Notes under the pieces: generated by a model | What the model was told of the DNA's origin: nothing | Database searches by the model: none | What the model saw: only the letters and a program-made list of their open reading frames with translations | Part shown: positions 34,565 through 43,395 of the stretch, one piece after another | Layout of the letters: every line of letters begins with the position of its first letter | Position numbering within the stretch: the stretch's first letter is position 1 | Translations under genes and position numbers: made by a program | From: Bradyrhizobium sp. AZCC 1721 | GTDB lineage: Bacteria > Pseudomonadota > Alphaproteobacteria > Rhizobiales > Xanthobacteraceae | Length of the DNA: 64,000 nt | Reading direction: 5' to 3' | Assembly (NCBI RefSeq): GCF_036924715.1 | Contig: NZ_JAZHSB010000001.1 | Location: 2,409,001-2,473,000, forward strand

Positions 34565-35439
34565 TCTACGACATCCGTCACGTCACGACCTACGCTTACG
34601 AGAGCCCGGTGAGTTTTGCGCGCTGCTCGCTGCGGTTGGAGCCGCGAACCGACGACGGTCAGCAATTGATCTCGCACGTGGCCGAAATCCGGCCGCGGCC
34701 GGCCGAACGCACGGTGCGACGGGACTTTTTCGGAACGCATACCGAGAGCGTGCTGATCGAGACCGCGCATCGCAATTTGCGGATCGATTCCCGCTCGCGG
34801 GTTTCGGTCGCGCGTCTGGCGCCTGGTCGCGCGGCACCCAGCCCGCCCTGGGAGCGAATCCGCGACGGGGCCTTTGAGGCTACCAGCCTCGGTCCGGCTT
34901 CGCCGGTCGGGTACGTCTTTGCGAGCTCGTTGGTGCCGGTGCTGGCGCCGCTCACTGCCTATGCCGCGCCAAGCTTCGCGCCGGGCGGCGGCATCCTCAC
35001 GGGCGCCGTCGACCTGATGCGCCGCATCCGCAGCGATTTCAGATACGACTCCAAGGCCACCGTGATTTCGACGCCGCTTAAGGAAGTGTTCGAGAAGCGC
35101 CACGGCGTCTGCCAGGACTTTGCCCATGTGATGATTGCCGGCCTGCGCGGGCTCGGCCTGCCGGCGGCCTATGTCAGCGGCTATCTGCGCACCGTTCCGC
35201 CTGCCGGCCAGCCGCGGCTGCAGGGCGCCGACGCCAGCCACGCCTGGGTCTCGGTCTGGTGCGGCGCCGAGCTTGGCTGGGTCGGCTTCGATCCGACCAA
35301 CGACCTCCTGGTCGAGAACGATCATATCGTCCTGTCGATCGGCAGGGACTTCTCCGACGTCTCGCCGGTCGACGGCATCATCGTCGGATCGCCCAAGCAG
35401 AAGCTCAACGTCGCCGTGGACGTGCTGCTGGTGGAATGA
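34561..35439 (+). CDS. Transglutaminase family protein
   Basis: 292 residues starting with GTG within the stop overlap of the ATP-grasp gene. After an N-terminal beta domain (IYDIRHVTTYAYESPVSFARCSLRLEPR) comes the papain-like core with Cys184 (RHGVCQDFAHVMIAGLRGLGLPAAYVSGYLR), His228 (ASHAWVSVWC) and Asp244 (GWVGFDPTND). It is probably a peptidase or amidase rather than a true cross-linker. With the two upstream genes it forms the conserved transglutaminase / ATP-grasp / alpha-E set. Confidence 0.9.
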   Translation: MIYDIRHVTTYAYESPVSFARCSLRLEPRTDDGQQLISHVAEIRPRPAERTVRRDFFGTHTESVLIETAHRNLRIDSRSRVSVARLAPGRAAPSPPWERIRDGAFEATSLGPASPVGYVFASSLVPVLAPLTAYAAPSFAPGGGILTGAVDLMRRIRSDFRYDSKATVISTPLKEVFEKRHGVCQDFAHVMIAGLRGLGLPAAYVSGYLRTVPPAGQPRLQGADASHAWVSVWCGAELGWVGFDPTNDLLVENDHIVLSIGRDFSDVSPVDGIIVGSPKQKLNVAVDVLLVE

Positions 35440-35620
35440 GGCTGGAATGCCTCGATGCCGGACTTCTTAAGAATTGGTTGTCCCGCCGCAGCGGGCAAGC
35501 CGCGCTAATCTCCGCTGCACTACGGATAGGCACCTTAACGGAAGGTTTGCACTTTTGTCGCCAGCATGACGTGCGCGGAACCGCGCCTGCAAGTTGCGTC
35601 CACCTAGCCAGGAGATAATC

Positions 35621-36088
35621 GTGAACAATTGGTCAACAAAGCCTTTCGTTTCCGCCGTGGCAGCCATGCTTGTTTTCGGCGGTAGCGCCAGCGCGGGCGG
35701 CGGCGCAACCAAGGATGAAGCCGTTGCCATGGTCAAGCAGGCCGTTACCTTCATCAAGGAGCAGGGACCCGAAAAGGCGTATCCCGAGCTCACCAACAAG
35801 GCCAGCAGGTTCCGCGACCGCGATCTCTATGTCGTGGTCTATCAGCTCGACGGCAAAGTGCTGGCTCACGGCTCGAACGAGAAGTTCGTCGGCAAGGATC
35901 TGATCGACGCGCAGGATGTCGACGGCAAGCTCTACGTCAAGGAACGCGTCGAACTCGCCGCCAAGCAGCCTTCGTTCTGGCAGGATTACAAGTTCGTCAA
36001 TCCGGTGAGCAAGAAGGTCGAGCCGAAGGAAATGTACTGCGAGAAGCTGGATAACACGGCCGTCTGCGCAGGCGTCTACAAGCTCTGA
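35621..36088 (+). CDS. Periplasmic single-Cache domain protein
   Basis: 155 residues from GTG 35621, preceded by AGGAGA. A signal peptide (about the first 27 residues, ending ASA) is followed by a small Cache domain: KDEAVAMVKQAVTFIKEQGPEKAYPELTN, FRDRDLYVVVYQLDGKVLAHGSNEKFVGKDLIDAQDVDGK, and FWQDYKFVNPVSKKVEPKEMYCEKLDNTAVCAGVYKL. The two terminal cysteines may form a disulfide. Such domains usually sit inside chemoreceptors; this one is free-standing and 54 bases upstream of an MCP gene, suggesting it is a soluble ligand-binding partner. Confidence 0.85.
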   Translation: MNNWSTKPFVSAVAAMLVFGGSASAGGGATKDEAVAMVKQAVTFIKEQGPEKAYPELTNKASRFRDRDLYVVVYQLDGKVLAHGSNEKFVGKDLIDAQDVDGKLYVKERVELAAKQPSFWQDYKFVNPVSKKVEPKEMYCEKLDNTAVCAGVYKL

Positions 36089-36142
36089 CCCCGATCAAGC
36101 GTTTGCGTTGTTGTGCGGCGATCGCCGCACTGAAGGGGTGAC

Positions 36143-37843
36143 ATGCTCGGCTGGATCAAGAACATTGGCCTTTCATGGAAAGTCCAGCTCGCTCCCGCGT
36201 TCCTGATCGCCGTCCTGATCGGGCTCGGCGCCTACGCGTTGCAAACGTTGCGGTCGAATCAGGCCGCCGTTGACGCGTTGGTGTTCGGTCCGGTCCGGCA
36301 ATCGGAGCTGGCCAACGATCTCACCACAACGGTGTGGACGGCGCACGCCAAGCTCTATCGTCTTGCTGCCACGGCAGCCAATGAAAAGGACGAGAAGAAA
36401 GTAGCTGCGGTCGCCAAGGAGGCTTCGGCTGCGGCCGGCAAGATTTCCGAGGCGATGAAGGCCGTCGAAGGCATCAAGGGCGGGCTCGGCCCGGAGACTT
36501 TCGACAAACTGAAAGCTGCGGTCGCGGGCTATCTCAAGCAATCGAAAAACGCCATCGAGATGGCCGACGGCGACGCCGGTTCGGCGCTGATATTCATCAA
36601 GGGTGCAGAGCGCAATTTTGCCGTCATTGAAAAGCTGGTCGATGACCTGATCGCCCATAGCAGCGATAGCAAGGATCGCGAGATTGCCCGTGCCGGGATC
36701 AAGCTCGAGCAACAACAGATGACGCTGACGGCGGCCCTTCTGGTGGTTGCACTTGCCGGTATCCTGGTTTCGTTTTTGATCGGCCGAAGTACGTCCCGTC
36801 CCGTCGTGGCGATGTCGAGGGCGATGCGCGAACTTGCCGCCGGGCATTTCGAGGTCCAACTGCCCGGCCTTGAGCGCCGCGATGAAGTCGGCCAGATGGC
36901 GCACGCGATCCAGGAATTCAAGGTGCAGGCGATCGCCAAGGCCGAACGCGAGACGGCGGAGCGTGAGGAAAAGAACCGCGAACTGGCATCGGCCCGCCGT
37001 GCCGAGCTCCATAACCTGGCCGAGAGTTTCGAGATCGCGGTCGGCAATATCGTCGAGAACGTTGGCTCAGCCTCGGCCGAATTGGAAAATTCCGCCGCGA
37101 TCCTGACCAACAGCAGCGTGGCCACCCAGGAGCTCTCCACCGTGGTCGCCGCGGCTTCCGAGGAGACTTCCAGCAACGTGCAGTCGGTGGCGTCCGCCAC
37201 CGAGGAAATGGCCAGCTCCGTCAATGAAATCGGCAGGCAGGTTGCGAATTCCAACCGGATCGCCAACGAGGCCGTCGTTCAGGCGCAAAAGACCGACGCC
37301 CGCATCATCGAATTGTCGGAGGCGGCAAACCGCATCGGCGACGTAACCAGGTTGATCACCACGATCGCCGAGCAGACCAATCTACTGGCACTCAACGCGA
37401 CCATTGAGGCCGCCCGCGCTGGTGACGCCGGCCGCGGCTTTGCGGTGGTTGCCCAGGAGGTCAAGGCGCTCGCCACCCAGACCGCCAAGGCAACCAGCGA
37501 AATCTCGACTCAGATCGCCGAGATGCAATCGGCGACGCAGGAATCGGTGCACGCCATCAAGGAGATCAGCGGCACCATCGGCCGGGTTTCCGAAATCGCC
37601 GCGGCGATCGCTGCTGCCATCGAGGAGCAGGGCGCTGCCACCCAGGAAATAGCGCGCAACGTGCAGCAGGCGGCAGAGGGCTCGACCCAGGTCGCGACCA
37701 GCATCGCCGACGTCAACCGTGGCGCCGGCGAAATCGGCACGGCATCGTCACAGGTGCTGGCCAACGCGCAACTGCTCTCCAACGAAAACAAGCGCCTCAA
37801 GGCCGAGGTGGGCAAGTTTCTCGCAACCGTGCGGTCGGCTTAA
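36143..37843 (+). CDS. Methyl-accepting chemotaxis protein
   Basis: 566 residues. Membrane segment 1 is near residues 14-32 (VQLAPAFLIAVLIGLGAYAL). A periplasmic four-helix-type region lies at about 33-190, membrane segment 2 near 193-214 (LTAALLVVALAGILVSFLI), HAMP to about 265, and then the signalling domain. The hairpin tip is [40 protein letters not shown]. It relays periplasmic signals to CheA/CheW. No C-terminal CheR-binding pentapeptide is seen (it ends FLATVRSA). It is co-oriented with the upstream Cache protein, its likely partner. Confidence 0.93.
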   Translation: MLGWIKNIGLSWKVQLAPAFLIAVLIGLGAYALQTLRSNQAAVDALVFGPVRQSELANDLTTTVWTAHAKLYRLAATAANEKDEKKVAAVAKEASAAAGKISEAMKAVEGIKGGLGPETFDKLKAAVAGYLKQSKNAIEMADGDAGSALIFIKGAERNFAVIEKLVDDLIAHSSDSKDREIARAGIKLEQQQMTLTAALLVVALAGILVSFLIGRSTSRPVVAMSRAMRELAAGHFEVQLPGLERRDEVGQMAHAIQEFKVQAIAKAERETAEREEKNRELASARRAELHNLAESFEIAVGNIVENVGSASAELENSAAILTNSSVATQELSTVVAAASEETSSNVQSVASATEEMASSVNEIGRQVANSNRIANEAVVQAQKTDARIIELSEAANRIGDVTRLITTIAEQTNLLALNATIEAARAGDAGRGFAVVAQEVKALATQTAKATSEISTQIAEMQSATQESVHAIKEISGTIGRVSEIAAAIAAAIEEQGAATQEIARNVQQAAEGSTQVATSIADVNRGAGEIGTASSQVLANAQLLSNENKRLKAEVGKFLATVRSA

Positions 37844-37936
37844 GCCGTAGGGCCCACGTTCGCGCCTTGCAGGAGCGGCCATCAGCGGATCATCGATCGA
37901 GTGATTGTTGCGAATCCTCGACGTCACAAGGAACAA

Positions 37937-38824
37937 CTAATGCCTACTGAAAAATGCCAGCACGGCTTGGTCGAACGCATCCGGTTTCTCGGAGGGGACG
38001 GTATGCGAACTGCCGGCGATAGTTGTCCGCTCCTGGTTAGGCAGGCAGCTCGCGAGCTGATCGATAATCCTGTGAAAGAACTTCGGGCTCGACTCACCAT
38101 TTGACAGCAACGTCGGCGCATTGATGGTCTTGGCCATATCGCAGGTGAAGACGGGTCTCGGGCGTTTCGTCATCGCGTCAGCCCGGTAGGTCGCAAAATT
38201 ATCCAAATTCATTTGCTTATCGACATCGGAACGGCGCTCATAGGCCCCAGCGCCACCTACTCCATTTACGAAAAGCGGAATACCAATTTCGGCATTCCCA
38301 GCCCTAATGGCTTCTCTCGCCGCGGCCAGTTTGCCGCCGAACTCTTTAAGTACATCAGCTCCATCGGAGGTACCAGCCAACATGCCTGCCGCGGGCGGTT
38401 CGTTTAGAGCGAGACTGGTTACCATTTCCGGGTGCGACGCGGCGAAAAAAAGAGCCGCGTGCGCCCCAGAAGAATGCGCCACCACCCGAACCTTTGACAG
38501 TCCGAGCGCGCGCACCAAGGCTGCGAGGTCTTCGCCGTGGGCATCGGCGGCTCCGTCTGGCATCCCTTCCGGGCTGCTCTCGTTCGGGAAATTGTTGCGG
38601 CGACTGTACGCGATGGCGCGATAGCGGTCGGCGAATTTCGGAAGATGACCGGCCCACATTCGGTAGTCTTGCAGGCCACCATGAACAAATATGACCGGAT
38701 CGCCTCGCCCCAATTCGACATAGGCAAGCTCAGTACCGTTTACTGAAATTCGCTTCACATCTTGAGCGGTAGCTGTTGCCGCTAGAAATATCGATGTTGC
38801 AGCCCCTAAGACGCCTCGGAACAT
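37937..38824 (-). CDS. Exported alpha/beta hydrolase
   Basis: 295 residues from ATG 38824 (an in-frame ATG at 38836 adds four). The N-terminus MFRGVLGAATSIFLAATATAQ is a signal peptide. The alpha/beta hydrolase fold shows the oxyanion HGG in PVIFVHGGLQDYRMW, the nucleophile elbow AHSSGAHAALFFAAS and a C-terminal catalytic histidine in AGSSHTVPSEKPDAF. The substrate is unknown. Its base composition appears lower in GC than its neighbours, and it sits alone between two chemoreceptor genes, which may reflect acquisition from elsewhere. Confidence 0.82.
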   Translation of the reverse strand: MFRGVLGAATSIFLAATATAQDVKRISVNGTELAYVELGRGDPVIFVHGGLQDYRMWAGHLPKFADRYRAIAYSRRNNFPNESSPEGMPDGAADAHGEDLAALVRALGLSKVRVVAHSSGAHAALFFAASHPEMVTSLALNEPPAAGMLAGTSDGADVLKEFGGKLAAAREAIRAGNAEIGIPLFVNGVGGAGAYERRSDVDKQMNLDNFATYRADAMTKRPRPVFTCDMAKTINAPTLLSNGESSPKFFHRIIDQLASCLPNQERTTIAGSSHTVPSEKPDAFDQAVLAFFSRH

Positions 38825-38953
38825 GCTCGTCTCCATCTGTGTATCTGGAGGTTTGCCCTTCGACGAATGGGAGGATTATGATCCGAAAACGGTCATCTGT
38901 CTGTTGTATGCTTCACACGCCACCACTATTGCCCAGCCTCAGATGCCGCCGGC

Positions 38954-40665
38954 TTACGTGCCGGTCTTGCGCGCCGGCTCTGACGAATCCGCACGCAGGT
39001 TGCGGAAGAATTTTTCGACCTCGCGCGACAGCGTTTCGGCCGTGGCCGTCAGCTCGCTGGATGCCGTAAGGACCGAAGTCGCCGCCGTGCTCGTCGTGCC
39101 GATGGCGTCGCTGAGCGATCCGATATTGACGACCAGCGTTCCGTTGCCCTGCGCCGCCAATTGCGCGTTCGCCGAGATTTCACGCGTCGCCGCATCCTGC
39201 TGCTCGATCGCGCTGGCAATGATGGAAGTCACCTCGTTGATGTCGCGCACGGCGGCGCCGATCTCGCGGACCGCTTCGACGGAGGTTTTGGTCGACGTCT
39301 GGATCAGGCCGACGTTCTGGCCGATTTCGGCGGTTGCCTTGGCGGTCTGCTCGGCCAGCGCCTTGACCTCGTGGGCGACCACGGCGAAGCCGCGGCCGGC
39401 GTCGCCGGCGCGCGCGGCTTCGATCGTTGCGTTGAGCGCGAGAAGGTTGGTTTGCTCGGCGATCGCCTGGATCAGGTTGAGCACGCCGTCGATCCGCTGG
39501 GTCGCAGCCGCAAGCCCCTCGATTTCGGAGACCGATTTCTCGGTGCGCTGGCCCGCCTGCTCGACGGCGTTGGCCGACTGGCGCACCTGGCGGCCGATTT
39601 CCTCGACGGAAGCGGAAAGCTCTTCGGCAGCGCTCGCGACCGCGGAGACGTTGCTGGAGGCCTGTTCGGTCGCACCGTTGGCGGCCACCGCGCGTCCGCT
39701 TGCTTCCGATGAGACGCTGGCGATGGTCTGGGCGGTACCGCGCATCGCGGTCGCATTGTCGGTGACCGCGCGCAGTACGCCGCCGATCGCTTCCCGGAAC
39801 GCATCGACCGAGGCTTCGATGTGGCGGGTGCGCTCGTCACGCGCCCTGGAATCCTCCAGCACCTGCGAATTGAGGTTGCGGTTGCGATCCATCGCTTCCT
39901 GGAAGATCTTGATGGCACGGGCGAGCGCTCCGATTTCGTCGGCGCGTTCAGCATGCGGAACCTCGACGCCTTCGGCGCCGTCGGCAACCTGCCTGTAGTG
40001 ATGGTGGCGGTGATCACCGAGAGCGGGCGCGCGATCGAACGGGAAATGATCAGCACGCCGAGGACGACTACCACCAGCGCCAACAAGCCGAGGCAAGTCA
40101 GGATAAATGCCATCGTATGGTTGGTGTCGGTCTGTTGGGCCAGCCTCCTGCTGCGTTCGGCATAGACTTTGGAGAGCGCCTCGAGATCCTTATTCAGCGC
40201 GGTGCGCACTTGGCGGTTGGCGTCGTTGTCGCCCCATTCACGCCCCGCAGCCCCGTTGATCTCGACGCCGCGGCGAACCAGCTCCTTGCGGAAGTCGACG
40301 AACTGTTCGATGCGCTTCTTGAAGGTGGCGAACTGCTGGGCGTCGTCGGCCTGGACCAGCGTTTCCCAGTTCTTGACCACATCGAGAATACGCTCGTTGA
40401 ACTTGAGCAGCCCGTCGCCGTACTTCTTCACCACGGCGGGTTCCGTCGACATGTAGATGCCGCGGGATTCCATCACGACCGCATAGACCAGCGAATTGAT
40501 GCGCTCGACGTTGAGCGCGGCGCGGCTCGCGATCGAGACCTCTTCGGTAAGGGCCGCATTCTGACGGGTGTTGTAATCGGATAAGGCCGTGATGGCTGCG
40601 ACGAGCAACGCGAACAGCGCGAAGATCGAATACAATTTGGCTGCAAGCGAAAATCGGGATGCCAT
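38954..40665 (-). pseudogene. Methyl-accepting chemotaxis protein, frameshifted
   Basis: Two overlapping frames together make one chemoreceptor of about 570 residues. The upstream part (from ATG 40665) encodes a membrane segment, a periplasmic four-helix domain, the second membrane segment ([23 protein letters not shown]) and the start of HAMP ([16 protein letters not shown]). Near 39995 the reading frame must shift to continue HAMP ([25 protein letters not shown]) and the signalling domain with [41 protein letters not shown] single missing base (or two extra) explains it. It is either a real inactivating mutation or a sequencing error; both halves are otherwise intact. Confidence 0.85.
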
Positions 40666-41117
40666 GGCGCCACCAAAATAACTAGGGGAAATTCAGCCGT
40701 ATCGGCACGCCGGATGAGATCCAGGGAATGCCGTCAGCGTAGGCAATGTGCTGAATTTTGGTGGAGAATGTCTTAACGCGCGAAGTTCGTAGAACCGCAA
40801 CTAACGGCAAATCATCGAGTAACTTCAAACGATTACTTGGATGTCGCGGGATGCGTCGCCGGGAAAATTCGGCATGTCGGTGCGACTGCAACGGGCCTTG
40901 GTATATCCGCGCAATTGGAGGTGGCTGGCGCGGCGGAAGAAGCCCGGGTCCCGCAACTGCCCGACAAGACGGTACCGCCATGACGGCGCAGCGCGCCTGA
41001 GCCTCCGAAGGACGGTTCGCATTGGCAAGCAGCCGTGGCGCGAATCAAGCTAGTTAGACAGCGAGCACGGCGAAGGTGGCGCCGCGCTGATCCGATTATG
41101 CGTGAGAATTGGGACTC
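40666..41117. other. Intergenic region, no gene supported
   Basis: About 450 bases between the divergent chemoreceptor and membrane-protein genes. Short frames here lack ribosome-binding sites and family features. It presumably contains promoters for both directions, but no convincing promoter boxes or palindromes stand out. Confidence 0.6.
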
Positions 41118-41717
41118 ATGACTCAAAGTGCCGCCTTGCCGGGCAATCTCGATCTCTATCTCCACGTGCGCGTGCTGATCGCCCTGATCCTCGGGCTCAG
41201 CGTCACGCGTCTGGTCAGTGGTATCGCGGCATTGGTCCAGCACCCCGGTCGCTACCCGATTTGGCCTGTACATCTTGGCTGGGTCGCCTGGACGCTCCTG
41301 AACGTGGTCGCGTTCTGGTGGTGGGAGTTTCGGCTGAGCCACATCCAGCACTGGACGTACGGCCTTTACTTCTTCGTTTGCGTGTACGCATCGATGTACT
41401 ATTTCCTGAGCGTTCTGCTTTTCCCGCAGGATCTCGATGAATATAAGGGCTACGAGGATTACTTTCTCTCCCGCCGCCGCTGGTTCTTTGGTTTTGCGGC
41501 CCTCACGGAAGCCCTCGATGTGGTCGATACCTGGATAAAGGGCGAAGCGCATCTGCGATCGCTGGGACTGGAATATCTCGTCGCCACCAGCGCATTCATA
41601 TTGCTGTCCGTGGTAGCCGCGAGAACGCGCAACCCAAAATTTCACATGTTGTTTGCGCTCAGCGCGGTGGCTTATCAAATAAGCTTTTCGATCCGCCATT
41701 TTGGTACGCTGGATTAG
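41118..41717 (+). CDS. Hypothetical integral membrane protein
   Basis: 199 residues with about five or six hydrophobic segments: LYLHVRVLIALILGLSVTRLVSGIAALV, VHLGWVAWTLLNVVAFWWW, WTYGLYFFVCVYASMYYFLSVLLF, RRWFFGFAALTEALDVVDTW, LEYLVATSAFILLSVVAA and FHMLFALSAVAYQISFSI. No motif points to a function; such proteins are usually listed as hypothetical. ATG 41118 is preferred to TTG 41109. It stands alone between the chemoreceptor remnant and eutB. Confidence 0.7.
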   Translation: MTQSAALPGNLDLYLHVRVLIALILGLSVTRLVSGIAALVQHPGRYPIWPVHLGWVAWTLLNVVAFWWWEFRLSHIQHWTYGLYFFVCVYASMYYFLSVLLFPQDLDEYKGYEDYFLSRRRWFFGFAALTEALDVVDTWIKGEAHLRSLGLEYLVATSAFILLSVVAARTRNPKFHMLFALSAVAYQISFSIRHFGTLD

Positions 41718-41880
41718 TCACAGGCGGGGACCCTGATCGCTGGTCCCGTCCACCGCGCGGCCTCGAGCGGATTGAAGCCCGGATGAAGCCGACACTCCGC
41801 TGATTGCGCCTGTAGCCTTGGCTGGTCGCCCGGCATAGACTAGCCAGGCAATGGAGCGGGTACGGCGCAGGAAGGTCAGC

Positions 41881-43263
41881 ATGGTCTATCGGCAGATCAT
41901 CGGTGCCACCACCTATGCGTTCGACGGTTTGCGCGAGCTGCTCGCCAAAGCGACACCGCCGCGATCCGGCGACCGTCTTGCCGGCGTCGCGGCCGATAGC
42001 GCGGAACAGATGATCGCAGCGCGAATGGCGCTCGCCGACGTGCCGCTGAAGCAGTTCCTCAACGAGGCCGTCATTCCCTATGAGGATGACGAGGTCACCC
42101 GGCTGATCATCGACAGCCACGATGCCCCGGGCTTTGCTGCCATATCGTCGCTGACCGTCGGCGGCTTCCGCGACTGGCTGCTCTCCGACGCCGCAACAAG
42201 CGAGTCTTTGGCGAAGGTCTCGCGCGGGATCACGCCGGAAATGGCCGCCGGCGTCTCAAAACTGATGCGCAACCAAGATCTGATCCTGATCGCCAAGAAA
42301 TGCGCGGTAACCTCGGCCTTTCGCAACACCATCGGCCTGAAGGGGCGGATGAGCGTGCGGCTGCAGCCCAACCATCCCTTCGATGACGCCAAGGGCATTA
42401 CCGCTTCGATCCTCGACGGCGTCCTCCTGGGATCGGGCGATGCCTGCATCGGTATCAATCCGGCCAGCGATGATCCCGCCGTGATCGGCGAGTTGCTGCG
42501 GCTGCTCGACGGCATCATCTCGCGGCTGCAGATCCCGACGCAGGGCTGCGTGCTCACGCATGTCACCACGACGCTTGGATTGATCGGGCAGGGTGCGCCG
42601 GTCGATCTGGTGTTTCAGTCGATCGCCGGAACGGAGGCTGCCAATCGCAGTTTTGGTGTCGATCTCGCGCTGCTGCGCGAGGCGCGTGAGGCGGGGCTGT
42701 CGCTGCGCCGCGGCACGGTCGGCGAAAATTTGATGTATTTCGAGACGGGGCAGGGTTCGGCGCTGTCGGCCAACGCCCATCACAATGTCGACCAGCAGAC
42801 ATGCGAGGCGCGGGCCTACGCGGTGGCGCGCGCGTTCGATCCGCTGCTGGTTAACAGCGTGGTCGGTTTCATCGGTCCGGAATATCTTTTCGACGGCAAG
42901 GAAATCATCCGCGCCGGCCTGGAGGACCATTTCTGCGGCAAGCTGCTCGGCCTGCCGCTCGGGGTCGACGTCTGCTACACCAACCATGCCGAAGCCGATC
43001 AGGACGACATGGACAATTTGCTGACGCTATTGGCCGCCGCCGGCGTCACCTTCATCATGGGCGTGCCGGGCGCCGACGACGTCATGCTGAACTATCAGTC
43101 GACCTCGTTCCACGACGCGCTCTACGTCCGGGACCTCTTCGGCTTGAAGCGAGCGCCCGAGTTCGACGATTGGCTGGTCCGATCAGGCCTCGCGGACGGC
43201 AATTTCCGGCTTGCCGGCAACGCCGGCCTGCTGCCCGAATTTGCCTCGCGGCTGATCGCCTGA
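41881..43263 (+). CDS. eutB: Ethanolamine ammonia-lyase large subunit
   Basis: 460 residues, close to the usual 453. Strong matches to E. coli EutB include LLAKATPPRSGDRLAGVAADS, IPTQGCVLTHVTTTLGLIGQGAPVDLVFQSIAGTE, GENLMYFETGQGSALSANAHHNVDQQTCEAR, NSVVGFIGPEYLFDGKEIIRAGLEDHF and CYTNHAEADQDDMDNLL. With EutC and adenosylcobalamin it converts ethanolamine to acetaldehyde and ammonia. ATG 41881 matches the family start; ATG 41851 is also in frame. No microcompartment genes or eut regulator are nearby. Unusually, a radical SAM gene separates it from eutC. Confidence 0.97.
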   Translation: MVYRQIIGATTYAFDGLRELLAKATPPRSGDRLAGVAADSAEQMIAARMALADVPLKQFLNEAVIPYEDDEVTRLIIDSHDAPGFAAISSLTVGGFRDWLLSDAATSESLAKVSRGITPEMAAGVSKLMRNQDLILIAKKCAVTSAFRNTIGLKGRMSVRLQPNHPFDDAKGITASILDGVLLGSGDACIGINPASDDPAVIGELLRLLDGIISRLQIPTQGCVLTHVTTTLGLIGQGAPVDLVFQSIAGTEAANRSFGVDLALLREAREAGLSLRRGTVGENLMYFETGQGSALSANAHHNVDQQTCEARAYAVARAFDPLLVNSVVGFIGPEYLFDGKEIIRAGLEDHFCGKLLGLPLGVDVCYTNHAEADQDDMDNLLTLLAAAGVTFIMGVPGADDVMLNYQSTSFHDALYVRDLFGLKRAPEFDDWLVRSGLADGNFRLAGNAGLLPEFASRLIA

Positions 43264-43395
43264 ACTCCGGCCTGCAGATTTTCGTGCAACCAATTGAACC
43301 CAAAGCGAGTTAGAAGTCACAGTCACAATATTGAAGAATTTCTGGCCCAACTTTCAATGTCGTGCTTAAATTCATGTCAGCCTTGAGGAAATTTG

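Noticed and set aside
40841..41053. Small 70-codon frame in the chemoreceptor spacer
   Set aside because: No ribosome-binding site, arginine-rich composition typical of random GC-rich frames, and no homology cue.
41718..41880. Possible cobalamin riboswitch ahead of eutB
   Set aside because: The spacer is about 160 bases and lacks a convincing B12 box (GCCACTG) and the expected folded core.
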